The notes: generated by a model not told the origin, from the letters alone. 64,000 bases of DNA from an uncultured Prevotella sp. (GCA_900554695.1 USHV01000011.1:1-64000); one strand, 5' to 3'; counted from the stretch's first letter, positions 9,272 through 17,786 are shown. Program-made: numbers and translations.

Positions 9272-9345
9272 TGACTCCGACAGGATTCAAACCTGTAACC
9301 TTCTGATCCGTAGTCAGATGCTCTATTCAGTTGAGCTACGGAGCC
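9272..9345 (-). tRNA. tRNA-Arg (ACG), copy 1
   Basis: On the minus strand the acceptor GGCTCCG pairs with CGGAGTC and the discriminator is A. The anticodon loop CTACGGA gives anticodon ACG, read as ICG after deamination, decoding CGU/CGC/CGA. The D and T arms are complete and CCA is not encoded. It matches the copy at 9502-9575 over its whole length. Confidence 0.95.
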
Positions 9346-9366
9346 ATTATTTTTTGTTTGCGACTG

Positions 9367-9398
9367 CAAAGGTATAAATAATTTTTGTATCTACCAAA
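9367..9398 (-). promoter_or_regulatory. Promoter of tRNA-Arg copy 1
   Basis: On the minus strand TTTG (9395-9398), 20 bases, then TACCTTTG (9367-9374) match the consensus. Each tRNA copy therefore has its own promoter. Confidence 0.75.
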
Positions 9399-9459
9399 AT
9401 TTATAACACAAAAATTAGAAAATAGGAAACGGGCAAGAAAATAAATGGAGACGGACAAA

Positions 9460-9497
9460 CAAAAAAAGCTGTTCCGAATGATTTGGGACAGCTTTTA
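9460..9497 (-). terminator. Terminator of tRNA-Arg copy 2
   Basis: On the minus strand AAAAGCTGTCCC pairs with a GGAACAGCTTTTTTT-like arm, leaving a T tail. It is the diverged duplicate of the hairpin at 9228-9266. Confidence 0.75.
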
Positions 9498-9501
9498 AGT
9501 G

Positions 9502-9575
9502 TGACTCCGACAGGATTCAAACCTGTAACCTTCTGATCCGTAGTCAGATGCTCTATTCAGTTGAGCTACGGAGCC
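9502..9575 (-). tRNA. tRNA-Arg (ACG), copy 2
   Basis: Sequence and structure match copy 1. The two genes lie 230 bases apart start to start, each with its own promoter and terminator, which indicates a tandem duplication of the whole transcription unit. The flanks have diverged while the tRNAs have not. Confidence 0.95.
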
Positions 9576-9595
9576 TCATTTCTTGTTTGCGAGTG

Positions 9596-9627
9596 CAAAG
9601 GTATATATATTTTATATATCTACCAAA
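9596..9627 (-). promoter_or_regulatory. Promoter of tRNA-Arg copy 2
   Basis: On the minus strand TTTG (9624-9627), 20 bases, then TACCTTTG (9596-9603). The layout equals that of copy 1. Confidence 0.75.
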
Positions 9628-9675
9628 CAATTCAGACACTTTTTTCAAAAAAATCTCTGAATGCCCATTTTCATG

Positions 9676-10305
9676 CTATTCATCAACCTTGAGAATGGGC
9701 AGAGAGATGTGATATTTCACGGCGAGAAGCCTTATGGCACATATTATCAGGAACGAAACGATGACCGCCATGCTTACATCGAGCCCAGCAACCACCAATC
9801 CCCAATAGGCAAGTCCGCCCAAGACGCTGGCCATGGCATAGATCTCTTTGCGAAATATCACAGGCACATTGTTGAGCAGGACATCGCGTATCACGCCACC
9901 GGCAGAACCGGTGATGCAACCCATTATTATGGCAACCCAGAACGGATGACCGCAGTCGATGGTTTTCTGTAGGCCGGCTATTGTGAACAGGGCCAGGCCG
10001 AGTGTGTCGAACAGGAACCATGCGTTGTCGAGACGTTTCAGATAACGTGCGAAGACAATCACAAATATCTGGGCCAAGACCGTACAGACAAGATAGATGG
10101 ACGATGTCATCCAGAACGGCGTCACGCCGAGCATGACGTCGCGTATGGTTCCACCGCCTATAGCCACAGCCACACCGCACACGAAGCCTCCAAACCAGTC
10201 GAAGCGCTTGGCTGCGGCATGGCGTATGCCGGAAATGGCGAACGCGAACGTGCCGAGAAACTCAATGATACGGAAAAGCGTTCCGTAGATTATTTGGTCG
10301 CTCAT
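9676..10305 (-). CDS. TRIC/UPF0126 family membrane protein
   Basis: The 209-residue product is an inner-membrane protein of about seven helices with the two internally repeated TRIC modules. The paired signatures GGGTIRDVMLG and GSAGGVIRDVLLN show the duplication. Family members are trimeric cation channels, and some relatives (YadS/YicG) are proposed glycine transporters, so the substrate is uncertain. An upstream extension of the frame overlaps the preceding dehydrogenase; MSDQII at 10305 fits the family. The ATG lies two bases after the dehydrogenase stop, so translation is probably coupled within the rarA operon. Confidence 0.88.
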   Translation of the reverse strand: MSDQIIYGTLFRIIEFLGTFAFAISGIRHAAAKRFDWFGGFVCGVAVAIGGGTIRDVMLGVTPFWMTSSIYLVCTVLAQIFVIVFARYLKRLDNAWFLFDTLGLALFTIAGLQKTIDCGHPFWVAIIMGCITGSAGGVIRDVLLNNVPVIFRKEIYAMASVLGGLAYWGLVVAGLDVSMAVIVSFLIICAIRLLAVKYHISLPILKVDE

Positions 10306-10307
10306 CT

Positions 10308-11264
10308 TCAAGGATTGACTACGTTCACAGGCGATCCGTCCATAAAGGCCTTCACATTGTCGATGGCGCACTTTACAAGTCGTGCACGTGCCTCGCGTGT
10401 AGCCCAGGCTATGTGAGGAGTAATGTATGCATGGGGCTGCTTGAACAGCGGATTGTCTGCCGAAGGCGGCTCGCTGCACATGACATCGGCACCGTAGGCG
10501 GCAAGCTGTCCGCTCTCGAGAGCCTCAGCCACGTCGCTCTCATTGACTACCGGTCCGCGACTGGTGTTGATTATGATTGCTCCGCGACGCATAAGCGCAA
10601 TGGTGTCACGGTTTATAAGGTTGCGTGTGGTGTCGGTAAGCGGACAGTGCAGGGTGAGCACGTCGCTCGCAGCAAGCAGTCCTTTCATTGTGGTTTTCTG
10701 TATGCCTTCAGGCAATTCAGAGATGTGCTTGCTGGTAAACGCAAAGACATCCATGCCGAAATCCATGGCTATGCGGGCCACCTTGCTGCCTATGTTGCCG
10801 AGTCCGACGATGCCGAGCGTCTTGCCGGCAAGTTCGGTAAGAGGAGTGTCGGCATAGCAGAAGTCCTCGCCTGCGCTCCAACGTCCTTCACGGTTCTGCG
10901 AAGCATAATGGGCCACACGGTTGGTTATGTTCAGTATGTGCGCGAACGTCATCTGTGCCACACTGTCGGTGCTATATGCAGGAACGTTCGTCACCACGAT
11001 GCCACGGCTGCGCGCAGCGTCTATGTCAACAGTGTTGAACCCCGTGGCAAGAACGCCTATATACTTGATATTGCTCAGCTGTGAGAGAACGGCAGCATCG
11101 AGCACTGTCTTGTTTGTCATCACGATCTCAGCATCGCCTATGCGACTTACAACTTCATCGGCCGAAGTACGCGGATAGACTACGAGTTCTCCGAATTCTT
11201 TCAACGGTTCCCACGACAGGTCACCGGGATTGGCGCAATAGCCATCCAATATAACGATTTTCAT
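10308..11264 (-). CDS. D-2-hydroxyacid dehydrogenase (hydroxypyruvate reductase-like)
   Basis: This NAD-dependent enzyme reduces a 2-keto acid to a D-2-hydroxyacid. The 318-residue product has the Rossmann signature GLGNIG near residue 150. The catalytic residues sit in NTSRGPVVNE (Arg), a SEPP segment (Glu) and ITPHIAW (His). Overall layout resembles glycerate dehydrogenase/hydroxypyruvate reductase (HprA), but substrate cannot be fixed by reading alone. It is the middle gene of the minus-strand set, 38 bases after rarA and two bases before the channel gene. Confidence 0.9.
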   Translation of the reverse strand: MKIVILDGYCANPGDLSWEPLKEFGELVVYPRTSADEVVSRIGDAEIVMTNKTVLDAAVLSQLSNIKYIGVLATGFNTVDIDAARSRGIVVTNVPAYSTDSVAQMTFAHILNITNRVAHYASQNREGRWSAGEDFCYADTPLTELAGKTLGIVGLGNIGSKVARIAMDFGMDVFAFTSKHISELPEGIQKTTMKGLLAASDVLTLHCPLTDTTRNLINRDTIALMRRGAIIINTSRGPVVNESDVAEALESGQLAAYGADVMCSEPPSADNPLFKQPHAYITPHIAWATREARARLVKCAIDNVKAFMDGSPVNVVNP

Positions 11265-11302
11265 ATATTTGTGTTATTTTGCTATATAATCCTTATTGTC
11301 AG

Positions 11303-12577
11303 TCAATCATCCTTATATCTGTCTCCCCAGCATCGCAACATCCACTGATACTGTTTTTCTTCGGATGGCGAGTGCTGGGCATGCCATATACGAGTGTCCG
11401 TGAGTTCGTCGGGCATGTATTGTTGCCTTACGAAATGTCCAGGAAAATCATGCGAGTACTTGTATCCGTCGCTGTAGCCGAGATTTTTCATGAGTTCAGT
11501 GGGAGCATTGCGCAAATGGAGCGGCACGGGTAGGTTGCCGGTACGCCGCACTGTCTCAAGGGCGTAGTTGATGCCGTTGTATGCTGAATTGCTCTTCGGG
11601 CTTGTGGCAAGATATACCGCCGCTTCTGCCAGCGGTATGCGTCCCTCTGGCCAACCTATCTTGTTGACTGCATCGAAGGCAGCATTGGCAAGAAGAAGCG
11701 CGTTGGGATTGGCAAGTCCGACATCCTCGGCTGCGCTTATCACAAGCCGGCGGGCTATGAACTTAGGATCCTCGCCGCCCTCAATCATGCGCGCCATCCA
11801 GTAAAGCGCCGCGTCGGGATCGCTTCCGCGTATGCTCTTTATGAACGCCGACACAAGGTCGTAGTGCATCTCGCCGTCCTTGTCGTAGGCAAGAGGGTTC
11901 TGCTGAAGACGGTTCACCACCATCTCGTCGGTTATGACCACGTCGCCACCCTCGGCCTCAACAACAAGCTCAAGAATGTTGAGCAGCTTGCGCGCGTCGC
12001 CTCCGCTGTATCTCAGTATGGCGTCGGTCTCTTTCAGCTCTATGTGTCTGCGGCTCAGCTCCACGTCCTTAGTGATGGCGCGGTGCAGCAGTTCGAGAAG
12101 GTCATCCTTGTCGAGCGGCTTCAGAACATACAGCTGACAGCGCGAGAGCAACGGCCGTATGACTTCAAACGACGGATTCTCTGTCGTCGCACCTATAAGC
12201 GTAACAATGCCCCGCTCCACCGCACCGAGCAACGAATCCTGCTGCGACTTGCTGAAACGATGGATCTCGTCGATAAACAGAATGGGCGAAGCCGTGGAGA
12301 AGAACTGTCCTTTCTTTGCCCGCTCTATCACGTCGCGCACGTCTTTCACGCCGCTCGTCACGGCACTGAGCGTGTAAAACGGAGTCTCCAGCTTGTTGGC
12401 TATTATCTGCGCGAGTGTCGTTTTCCCGACTCCCGGCGGTCCCCATAAAATAAAAGAGGAAATACGCCCCGCATCTATCATCCGACGCAGGACGGCACCC
12501 TCACCTACAAGATGTTTCTGACCGACGTATTCGTCGATGGTGCGGGGTCTCATTCTTTCTGCCAAAGGCTCACTCAT
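11303..12577 (-). CDS. rarA: Replication-associated recombination protein A (AAA+ ATPase)
   Basis: RarA/MgsA is a DNA-dependent AAA+ ATPase that acts at stalled replication forks. The 424-residue product has Walker A GPPGVGKT (about 46-53), Walker B ILFIDEIH, a sensor segment with TTENPSFE, and the C-terminal MgsA tetramerisation region. The start MSEPLAERMRP at 12577 is preferred, because the upstream extension of the frame has no family match and runs over two promoter sequences. A TAATTTTG box at 12586-12593 would give a very short leader. It leads a three-gene minus-strand set. Confidence 0.94.
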   Translation of the reverse strand: MSEPLAERMRPRTIDEYVGQKHLVGEGAVLRRMIDAGRISSFILWGPPGVGKTTLAQIIANKLETPFYTLSAVTSGVKDVRDVIERAKKGQFFSTASPILFIDEIHRFSKSQQDSLLGAVERGIVTLIGATTENPSFEVIRPLLSRCQLYVLKPLDKDDLLELLHRAITKDVELSRRHIELKETDAILRYSGGDARKLLNILELVVEAEGGDVVITDEMVVNRLQQNPLAYDKDGEMHYDLVSAFIKSIRGSDPDAALYWMARMIEGGEDPKFIARRLVISAAEDVGLANPNALLLANAAFDAVNKIGWPEGRIPLAEAAVYLATSPKSNSAYNGINYALETVRRTGNLPVPLHLRNAPTELMKNLGYSDGYKYSHDFPGHFVRQQYMPDELTDTRIWHAQHSPSEEKQYQWMLRCWGDRYKDD

Positions 12578-12585
12578 ATCTTGCA

Positions 12586-12593
12586 CAAAATTA
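12586..12593 (-). promoter_or_regulatory. Candidate -7 box for rarA
   Basis: TAATTTTG on the minus strand lies 8 bases before the rarA ATG. It fits TAnnTTTG but no clear -33 partner was found. If used, the mRNA would be nearly leaderless. Confidence 0.4.
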
Positions 12594-12634
12594 AAAAATA
12601 TATGCGATACCGACAAAATTTCTATATGAAAAAC

Positions 12635-12665
12635 TTGTGGATTAAAAGTAAAGTATATACTTTTG
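12635..12665 (+). promoter_or_regulatory. Promoter of the omega-amidase gene
   Basis: TTG at 12635-12637, 20 bases, then TACTTTTG at 12658-12665. The start codon is 22 bases downstream of the box, which argues against the earlier in-frame TTG at 12676. Confidence 0.75.
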
Positions 12666-12687
12666 CAACGCCTCATTGCGACGTATT

Positions 12688-13461
12688 ATGAAGATAACAA
12701 TCATTCAAACAGACATACAATGGGCCGCGTTTGACAGTAACGCATCTGCTGCCCGAAACATCATATCCCATGCAGGAGAAAGTGATATGTACGTCTTGCC
12801 GGAAATGTGGAATACAGGATTCGCCGTCGCAAAAGAGGAAGTTTCGGCCTCAACATCAGGCCGGGCTCTTGAATGGATGCAGGAAACCGCGCGACTGACA
12901 AACGCAGCTGTATGCGGAAGCATGGCTGTGGAAAACGACGACAGGATAAACACGGCAGGACATCCATACAGAAACAGACTGTTCTTCGTAAAACCTGACG
13001 GCTCATACACATGGTATGACAAACATCACTTGTTCGGACCTGCCGGCGAAAACATAATGTTCGCCCCGGGAAACAAACGTGCTGTCGCCGAATGGAAAGG
13101 ATGGAGATTTCTGTTGACAATATGCTATGACCTGAGATTTCCGTCATGGTTGCGCTATGACAACGACTACGACGCAATAATAAACGTCGCTAACTGGCCG
13201 GATGTGCGCAACGAAGCATGGGACGTTCTCACAAGAGCAAGGGCGATAGAAAACCAATGCTATCTCATAGCATGCAACAGAACAGGACGCGACAAAACTG
13301 CCTACTATTCCGGGCACAGCCGGATTATAGACCCGGAAGGACGGGTAATGGCTGAAGCTGAGCCAGGAAAACAGCAATACATCAATGCCGTCATCGACAA
13401 AGACAGACTGGATACATACAGGCAGACATTCAAGGTATTGGACGATAGAGACAATAAGTAA
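12688..13461 (+). CDS. Carbon-nitrogen hydrolase, omega-amidase (YafV/Nit2-like)
   Basis: Nitrilase-superfamily enzymes of this branch hydrolyse alpha-ketoglutaramate and similar omega-amides, a metabolite-repair role. The 257-residue product has the Glu-Lys-Cys triad at E39 (LPEMWNTGF), K112 (WYDKHHLF) and C146 (TICYDLRFP). These motifs are those of the YafV/Nit2 branch, not of NAD synthetase or carbamoylputrescine amidase. The ATG at 12688 is chosen by promoter position and family length. The next gene starts 9 bases after the stop. Confidence 0.9.
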   Translation: MKITIIQTDIQWAAFDSNASAARNIISHAGESDMYVLPEMWNTGFAVAKEEVSASTSGRALEWMQETARLTNAAVCGSMAVENDDRINTAGHPYRNRLFFVKPDGSYTWYDKHHLFGPAGENIMFAPGNKRAVAEWKGWRFLLTICYDLRFPSWLRYDNDYDAIINVANWPDVRNEAWDVLTRARAIENQCYLIACNRTGRDKTAYYSGHSRIIDPEGRVMAEAEPGKQQYINAVIDKDRLDTYRQTFKVLDDRDNK

Positions 13462-13470
13462 CATTATAAT

Positions 13471-14271
13471 ATGAAACAACAGAAAGCTTTAACTCTTAAA
13501 ACACTGACAAAGAGCAATGTGTGGGATTTACAGGAGAATGACATCCTGCACATGTGGGAATCTGCTGAAAGGGATGCCGACCTCAAGGATAACATGCGAC
13601 ACTATATCGATGTCATTCGAAGCGCATTCGACATGGAAGAAGTGAAAGTCGCAAAACCTGAGGTTATCAGCAAATACGAGGCCCGGGGATATAAAATAGG
13701 AACAATAAAAATAGACGAGAACAATAAAGCTAAATGGGCGATAAAGAAACGCCCTATAAAGAGAGTGACCGACCTGACATACGAGAACATCCATCACATA
13801 ACTGCCGAAAAACTGATAGAAGTGCTCGACAGCAACTTCGGCGGTGGCTGGGGCTCACTCTCGCAAAGCATCCGCGACATAATAGAAAGCGGATTCGACA
13901 TCAGCACTACCACATTGCCTAAAGACAGACTCCATAAACCGGGAGGAATGTATGAGAAGAAAATCAACGACGGATATAAAGTCTTGGAAATAGAGAAAGG
14001 AATGTGGGTGGAAGCCATATTCGCCAAAGAGAAACCTGAAAGCGAGCAATTCATGCCTCATGCCGACGAAAACGAGAACAAACACAGAAAATACGACGAT
14101 GAGGAGGATGATTATGACGAGGACAACGACGACAAATACGACGAGGATGAGGACGATGAATTTGATGACGATAAGCTGACAGAAGAAAGCTATCGCACCA
14201 CTTTTGACACCGATCCGGAAGAACTGACGCTCGAAGCTGAGGACGTCAGCGACGACGAAGAGGATTATTAA
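13471..14271 (+). CDS. Protein of unknown function with an acidic C-terminal tail
   Basis: I do not recognise this 266-residue protein. Residues 1-190 are a mixed-charge folded region with a basic stretch around KAKWAIKKRPIKR (87-99) and a Gly-rich GGGWGSL segment. From about residue 197 the chain is almost purely Asp/Glu with Tyr, broken by one Thr/Ser-containing segment, and ends DDEEDY. There is no signal peptide or membrane helix, so it is probably cytoplasmic. Acidic tails of this kind often mimic nucleic acid or bind basic proteins, but that is inference. It is probably co-transcribed with the omega-amidase and has a strong terminator after it. Confidence 0.8.
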   Translation: MKQQKALTLKTLTKSNVWDLQENDILHMWESAERDADLKDNMRHYIDVIRSAFDMEEVKVAKPEVISKYEARGYKIGTIKIDENNKAKWAIKKRPIKRVTDLTYENIHHITAEKLIEVLDSNFGGGWGSLSQSIRDIIESGFDISTTTLPKDRLHKPGGMYEKKINDGYKVLEIEKGMWVEAIFAKEKPESEQFMPHADENENKHRKYDDEEDDYDEDNDDKYDEDEDDEFDDDKLTEESYRTTFDTDPEELTLEAEDVSDDEEDY

Positions 14272-14295
14272 TATTAAAACGAACTCCTCAAAATA

Positions 14296-14345
14296 AAAAT
14301 GGGTCCAACGGCATATTCGTTGCCAGTGGACCCATTTTGTTTTTA
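14296..14345 (+). terminator. Terminator after the acidic-tail protein
   Basis: An AAAATGGGTCCA arm pairs with TGGACCCATTTT, with an inner ACGGCA/TGCC stem, and is followed by a T run. Confidence 0.85.
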
Positions 14346-14713
14346 CACATTCAGACTCCTTGCTATTCAATATCCGAAATCACACTTAACAAGACACGGT
14401 CCTTTAGAAGAGCTCTTCTCGTTGTCTGTAAGCGGACTTATTTTATCACGAACAGTACACCGCACATATCATCAATAAATGCCACACACGCGCTGTATAA
14501 ACTTATTTTGACACATAATTCGGTAAAGGAAAGATTACACAAAGCAAAACATATAAATACCATAACGTCAAAATATTTCAAAAGTACACTCACAGCATGC
14601 TACCGTTTCATACGAAATCATACCACTAAATAATACCTTAAATACACCGTTACAACCGTAATAGAGAGCATCTATATAAACAACTCAACGAATGCGTGAA
14701 ACATTTTATTCCG
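14346..14713. other. Intergenic stretch without a recognised gene
   Basis: An AT-rich gap between a plus-strand terminator and the 3' end of the regulator gene. The 98-residue frame that crosses it starts inside the terminator and has no family character. The only structure seen is a perfect 14-bp palindrome AGAAGAGCTCTTCT at 14406-14419. Confidence 0.5.
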
Positions 14714-15169
14714 CTATTTCTTCGGTACAAAAGTCTCCCAAGTCTGATCATCATAAAAGATGCGAATCTCGGTTATTTTACGTTGTGGTTTGTCAAAATT
14801 TTTTACCATATTATGTTTGTCCTCATACGAAAACTGCATACCGGAAACAGGTGACGGTTTTGTAGCAGGTGCTGGCTGAGGATCATCAAAGTCGAGCATA
14901 CGTTCAGAAACAGGTTCCGGTTCGTTATTTACATTAGGCTGTGCACCTTCCTCCGACGTGTCAACATACATGTCACCATTTCCAAACAAAAGCCAATCTG
15001 TAGAAATAGAAGGTATCTTGTTTTTTATTGCTTCTACAATTGTAAGGGTAGGTCGGGTTCGTCCGGTAAAGATACTGCTCAACGTCGCAGGAGCAATTTG
15101 TATGAATTCGGCAAACACCTGTTGGGTCATATGTTGACTCTCCATCACCTTCCTGATTCTATCTTTCAT
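14714..15169 (-). CDS. Helix-turn-helix (XRE/Cro-like) transcriptional regulator
   Basis: The 151-residue product begins with a Cro/CI-type helix-turn-helix: MTQQVFAEFIQIAPATLSSI followed by an FTGRTRPTL recognition segment (residues about 13-42). A WLLFGNGDMY segment, frequent in Bacteroidales regulators of this type, follows. A Pro/Glu-rich linker (about 70-105) leads to a short C-terminal segment KITEIRIFYDDQTWETF. Starts at 15205, 15175 or 15169 are possible; MKDRIRKVM at 15169 gives the compact domain. The AT-rich region upstream holds several copies of a dyad and could be its own operator region. What else it controls cannot be told. Confidence 0.88.
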   Translation of the reverse strand: MKDRIRKVMESQHMTQQVFAEFIQIAPATLSSIFTGRTRPTLTIVEAIKNKIPSISTDWLLFGNGDMYVDTSEEGAQPNVNNEPEPVSERMLDFDDPQPAPATKPSPVSGMQFSYEDKHNMVKNFDKPQRKITEIRIFYDDQTWETFVPKK

Positions 15170-15250
15170 ATCCATAAAGCTGTTTTTTATACGATAAAAG
15201 GGCATTTTCTTATGCTTTTACAAAGTTAAAGCATTTTTTTGAACTATGCA

Positions 15251-15706
15251 ACATTTGTATATATAATTTACATTCAAGTAATTCACATTTGCAATACAAT
15301 ATATAGTTTTTAATAATACGTTCTTGTAGATCTGTTGCATTTACATATACAAATGTATATGATATGCCGGAAAAGTCGCCATTATTTTTTATTTAATAAA
15401 ATATCGTATTATATTGATTATATCAGTCATTATATTATATGTATAATAGGGTATAAAAGTTATTATTTTAACGATATTCGCCCCTATAAGTACAAATATT
15501 AAACAAAATCATTAATATAACTATATAAAGCCGTCATTATGAGCTAAATATATACATAAATACGTGTTGTATATATATACATTTGCATTTATGTTTCTTA
15601 ATAATATTAATTTATAGATGTAATTATAAATATTCTAAATCGTGATTTTTTATATACAAATGTGTTTACAAATGTAGATATGGCATTAATTGGTTTTACA
15701 TTTGCA
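15251..15706. promoter_or_regulatory. Cluster of seven TRCAAATGTA-like dyads, candidate operators
   Basis: Seven near-copies of TRCAAATGTA (R = A or G) occur in the AT-rich gap: 15251-15260, 15285-15292 (partial), 15348-15357, 15578-15587, 15655-15664, 15667-15676 and 15697-15706. They appear in both orientations; the copy at 15347-15358 is the perfect dyad ATACA-AA-TGTAT. I did not notice this motif elsewhere in the window. They lie upstream of the helix-turn-helix gene, so autoregulatory operators are the simplest reading. Chance is partly favoured by the high AT content. The 740-base gap holds no gene. Confidence 0.45.
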
Positions 15707-15918
15707 TTTATAAATTCAATCTGATAAATGTAAAAATTGCTTAATTGTAAATTTAAAGGTTTCTCAGGAGACAAAATTTTCCATTTTTTCGATTATTTGA
15801 ACGACGGGCAAACTCCGCTCAAAATATTCAAATTATAGAGACGAATAAATCACCTAACATGCGCATTTATAGCATTTTAGGTCAAGAAAAAGCTGCAATG
15901 AAATATGAAATTCTAGAA

Positions 15919-15948
15919 AAAATAGACCGGAAAAAGGCCCTATTTTAG
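15919..15948 (-). terminator. Probable terminator overlapping the end of holA
   Basis: On the minus strand AAAATAGGGCC and a GGTCTATTTTTTC arm form a short hairpin with a T tail that overlaps the holA stop codon. The stem is imperfect. Confidence 0.45.
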
Positions 15949-16976
15949 TGCAAAATGAAGAAAATTAGCTCCTTCATCAGTTCTCCAGGACCGGTATTTG
16001 GGTTATCCAGGCCCTTACTTTTGGCGTCAATCTCTCTAATTTTAGAAATTATCTGGAGAGTCTTCATCGGTGTGTAATTTCTCATACCAATCATATACTC
16101 CTTCGCGCCCCATGCAGAGCGCAGCTCCAAAGCCTCAGCAACAGCGGACTCATTATTTCGGTTCGGAGTATAATGAGCTATCATCAGATTCTGGAAAAAA
16201 CTGAACAGCAGAGGCAGGAAAGAATATACCGATCCGGCCTTAGGATTTTTGTCAAAATAATTTACTATTTGATTTGCCTTGAAAACATTGCGTTCAATGA
16301 TGGCACGACGCAGTTCGAAGGCATTGAAATCCTTACTCACACCTATCTGATGTTCCACGATTTCCGGTGTCACTCGCCTATCGTTTTCAGGAAGAGAAAT
16401 GAGCAGCTTGTCAAGTTCGGAAACAAGCCGGCTGACATCCGACCCTATATGTTCTGCAACAATGGCGGCAGACTTCTCGTCGATTGTCGCATTGTGCATT
16501 TTCATATATGTCGTAACAAAGCCCGGCAATTCACTGTCGCGTTTCTTCTTACTCTCAAACACGACACCGACAGCCTCAGCTTTGGCTACAATCTTCTTCC
16601 GGCGATCTACAGAACCGTTTTTATAACACAATACCAGAATCGTAGATTTGACCGGTTTGTCAAGATATTTCTCCAGCGCATCAAAAGAACGAAGATTCTG
16701 CGCTTCCTTAACAATGATCAGTCTATGCTCCGCCGGCATCACCGGATAACCCTTCGCAAGGTCCACTATCTGCGATGCCGTGACATCAGAACCGAACACA
16801 ATGTTCTGGTTAAAGAAAAGTTCATCCGGTCGCAACACATTATCGGCAATGTAATCGGATATCTTATCAATGAAATAAGACTCCTCTCCCATCAACAAAT
16901 AAAAGGGATAATATTTACGCGCCTTCAAATCGCGCATCACCGATTCGTATGTTGTTACAGATTTCTTTTCAGCCAT
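15945..16976 (-). CDS. holA: DNA polymerase III, delta subunit
   Basis: HolA opens the beta sliding clamp as part of the clamp-loader complex. The 343-residue product has the family layout: an N-terminal AAA+-like domain with YPFYLLMGEESYFID near residue 22 and no functional Walker A, the PAEHRLIIVKEAQN segment near residue 80, and the C-terminal collar domain with an FNAFELRRAI segment. Its length is normal. It is divergent from the small nuclease-fold gene at 17264. Confidence 0.93.
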   Translation of the reverse strand: MAEKKSVTTYESVMRDLKARKYYPFYLLMGEESYFIDKISDYIADNVLRPDELFFNQNIVFGSDVTASQIVDLAKGYPVMPAEHRLIIVKEAQNLRSFDALEKYLDKPVKSTILVLCYKNGSVDRRKKIVAKAEAVGVVFESKKKRDSELPGFVTTYMKMHNATIDEKSAAIVAEHIGSDVSRLVSELDKLLISLPENDRRVTPEIVEHQIGVSKDFNAFELRRAIIERNVFKANQIVNYFDKNPKAGSVYSFLPLLFSFFQNLMIAHYTPNRNNESAVAEALELRSAWGAKEYMIGMRNYTPMKTLQIISKIREIDAKSKGLDNPNTGPGELMKELIFFILH

Positions 16977-17123
16977 TTCAATAAATCAGATAAATAATAA
17001 ACGGACGCAGACCTATGTGGCGGAGTCTGAAAGTGACGGATGTCTCCATCCGTATTCAGTCATCATGGCCACACATCTGCCATCCCCTCAGATTGCCGGC
17101 GTACAAAAACACACACGAAATGT

Positions 17124-17154
17124 TTTGTTTCATGCGCTATTCACATTATCTTTG
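17124..17154 (+). promoter_or_regulatory. Promoter of the PD-(D/E)XK-domain gene
   Basis: TTTG at 17124-17127, 19 bases, then TATCTTTG at 17147-17154. The ATG at 17264 is about 110 bases further on, leaving a long leader in which I see no known riboswitch. Confidence 0.7.
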
Positions 17155-17263
17155 CAGTGAATTTATATTGCACACAGGCAACGCAAACCATAAACACGCG
17201 ACGACGACCAATGTCCGTCAATCGCTCTGTATTATGGTTTTTCATTGCTACAAAATTAATAAA

Positions 17264-17716
17264 ATGATTCGACTAAACCTACCAACTTTTCAAATAAAAT
17301 TATCCGGTACAAAGCAAAAGCCAACCATATACGACATACTCCGTAGAAAGCACGTTGCGCTGACACCCGAAGAATGGGTCAGACAACATTTCATACATTA
17401 CCTAATAGAACACAAATCATACCCGCAGTCGCTTATGGCCAACGAAGTAAGTCTGAAATACGGAGCGAAGGCATTGCGTGCCGACACAGTATTATATAAC
17501 AGGGAGCTCAAACCGATAATGATAATGGAATACAAGGCACCGGATATTGCCATAACGCGGAACGTATTCGACCAGATTTCAGCATACAACATACTACTCC
17601 ACGTTGACTATCTCGTCATGAGCAACGGTCTGCAACACTATTGCTGCAAGATGAACTACGAGCAGCGCAACTACACTTTTCTTGAAGACATACCCGACTA
17701 TCCTGACATAATATAA
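17264..17716 (+). CDS. Stand-alone type I restriction HsdR N-terminal-like domain protein
   Basis: The 150-residue product resembles the small proteins built only from the HsdR N-terminal nuclease-like fold. The PD-(D/E)XK core can be read as an Asp in RADTVLYN followed by MIMEYKAP (E-x-K). No helicase, specificity or methylase gene is nearby, so this is not a restriction system. Such small proteins are common beside holA in Bacteroidales and their role is unknown. An upstream extension of the frame from 17015 runs through the promoter at 17147 and is rejected; MIRLNLP is the better start. Confidence 0.85.
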   Translation: MIRLNLPTFQIKLSGTKQKPTIYDILRRKHVALTPEEWVRQHFIHYLIEHKSYPQSLMANEVSLKYGAKALRADTVLYNRELKPIMIMEYKAPDIAITRNVFDQISAYNILLHVDYLVMSNGLQHYCCKMNYEQRNYTFLEDIPDYPDII

Positions 17717-17786
17717 ATAATGTCAGCCTGCAACAAACAAAAGAATATTATAAAAACAAAAGAATATCTACTTTTTACTTATTTTA

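Noticed and set aside
8981..9274. 97-residue frame before the tRNA-Arg genes
   Set aside because: It runs through the tRNA terminator hairpin into the tRNA, and no promoter or recognisable sequence supports it.
14337..14633. 98-residue frame after the acidic protein
   Set aside because: It starts inside a terminator and has composition typical of AT-rich non-coding sequence.
15206..15944. Replication origin with iterons
   Set aside because: No DnaA boxes, dnaA or parAB genes were seen; holA alone is not evidence of an origin. Operators are the simpler reading.
17264..17716. Type I restriction system
   Set aside because: Only the small HsdR-N-like domain is present; helicase, methylase and specificity subunits are missing.
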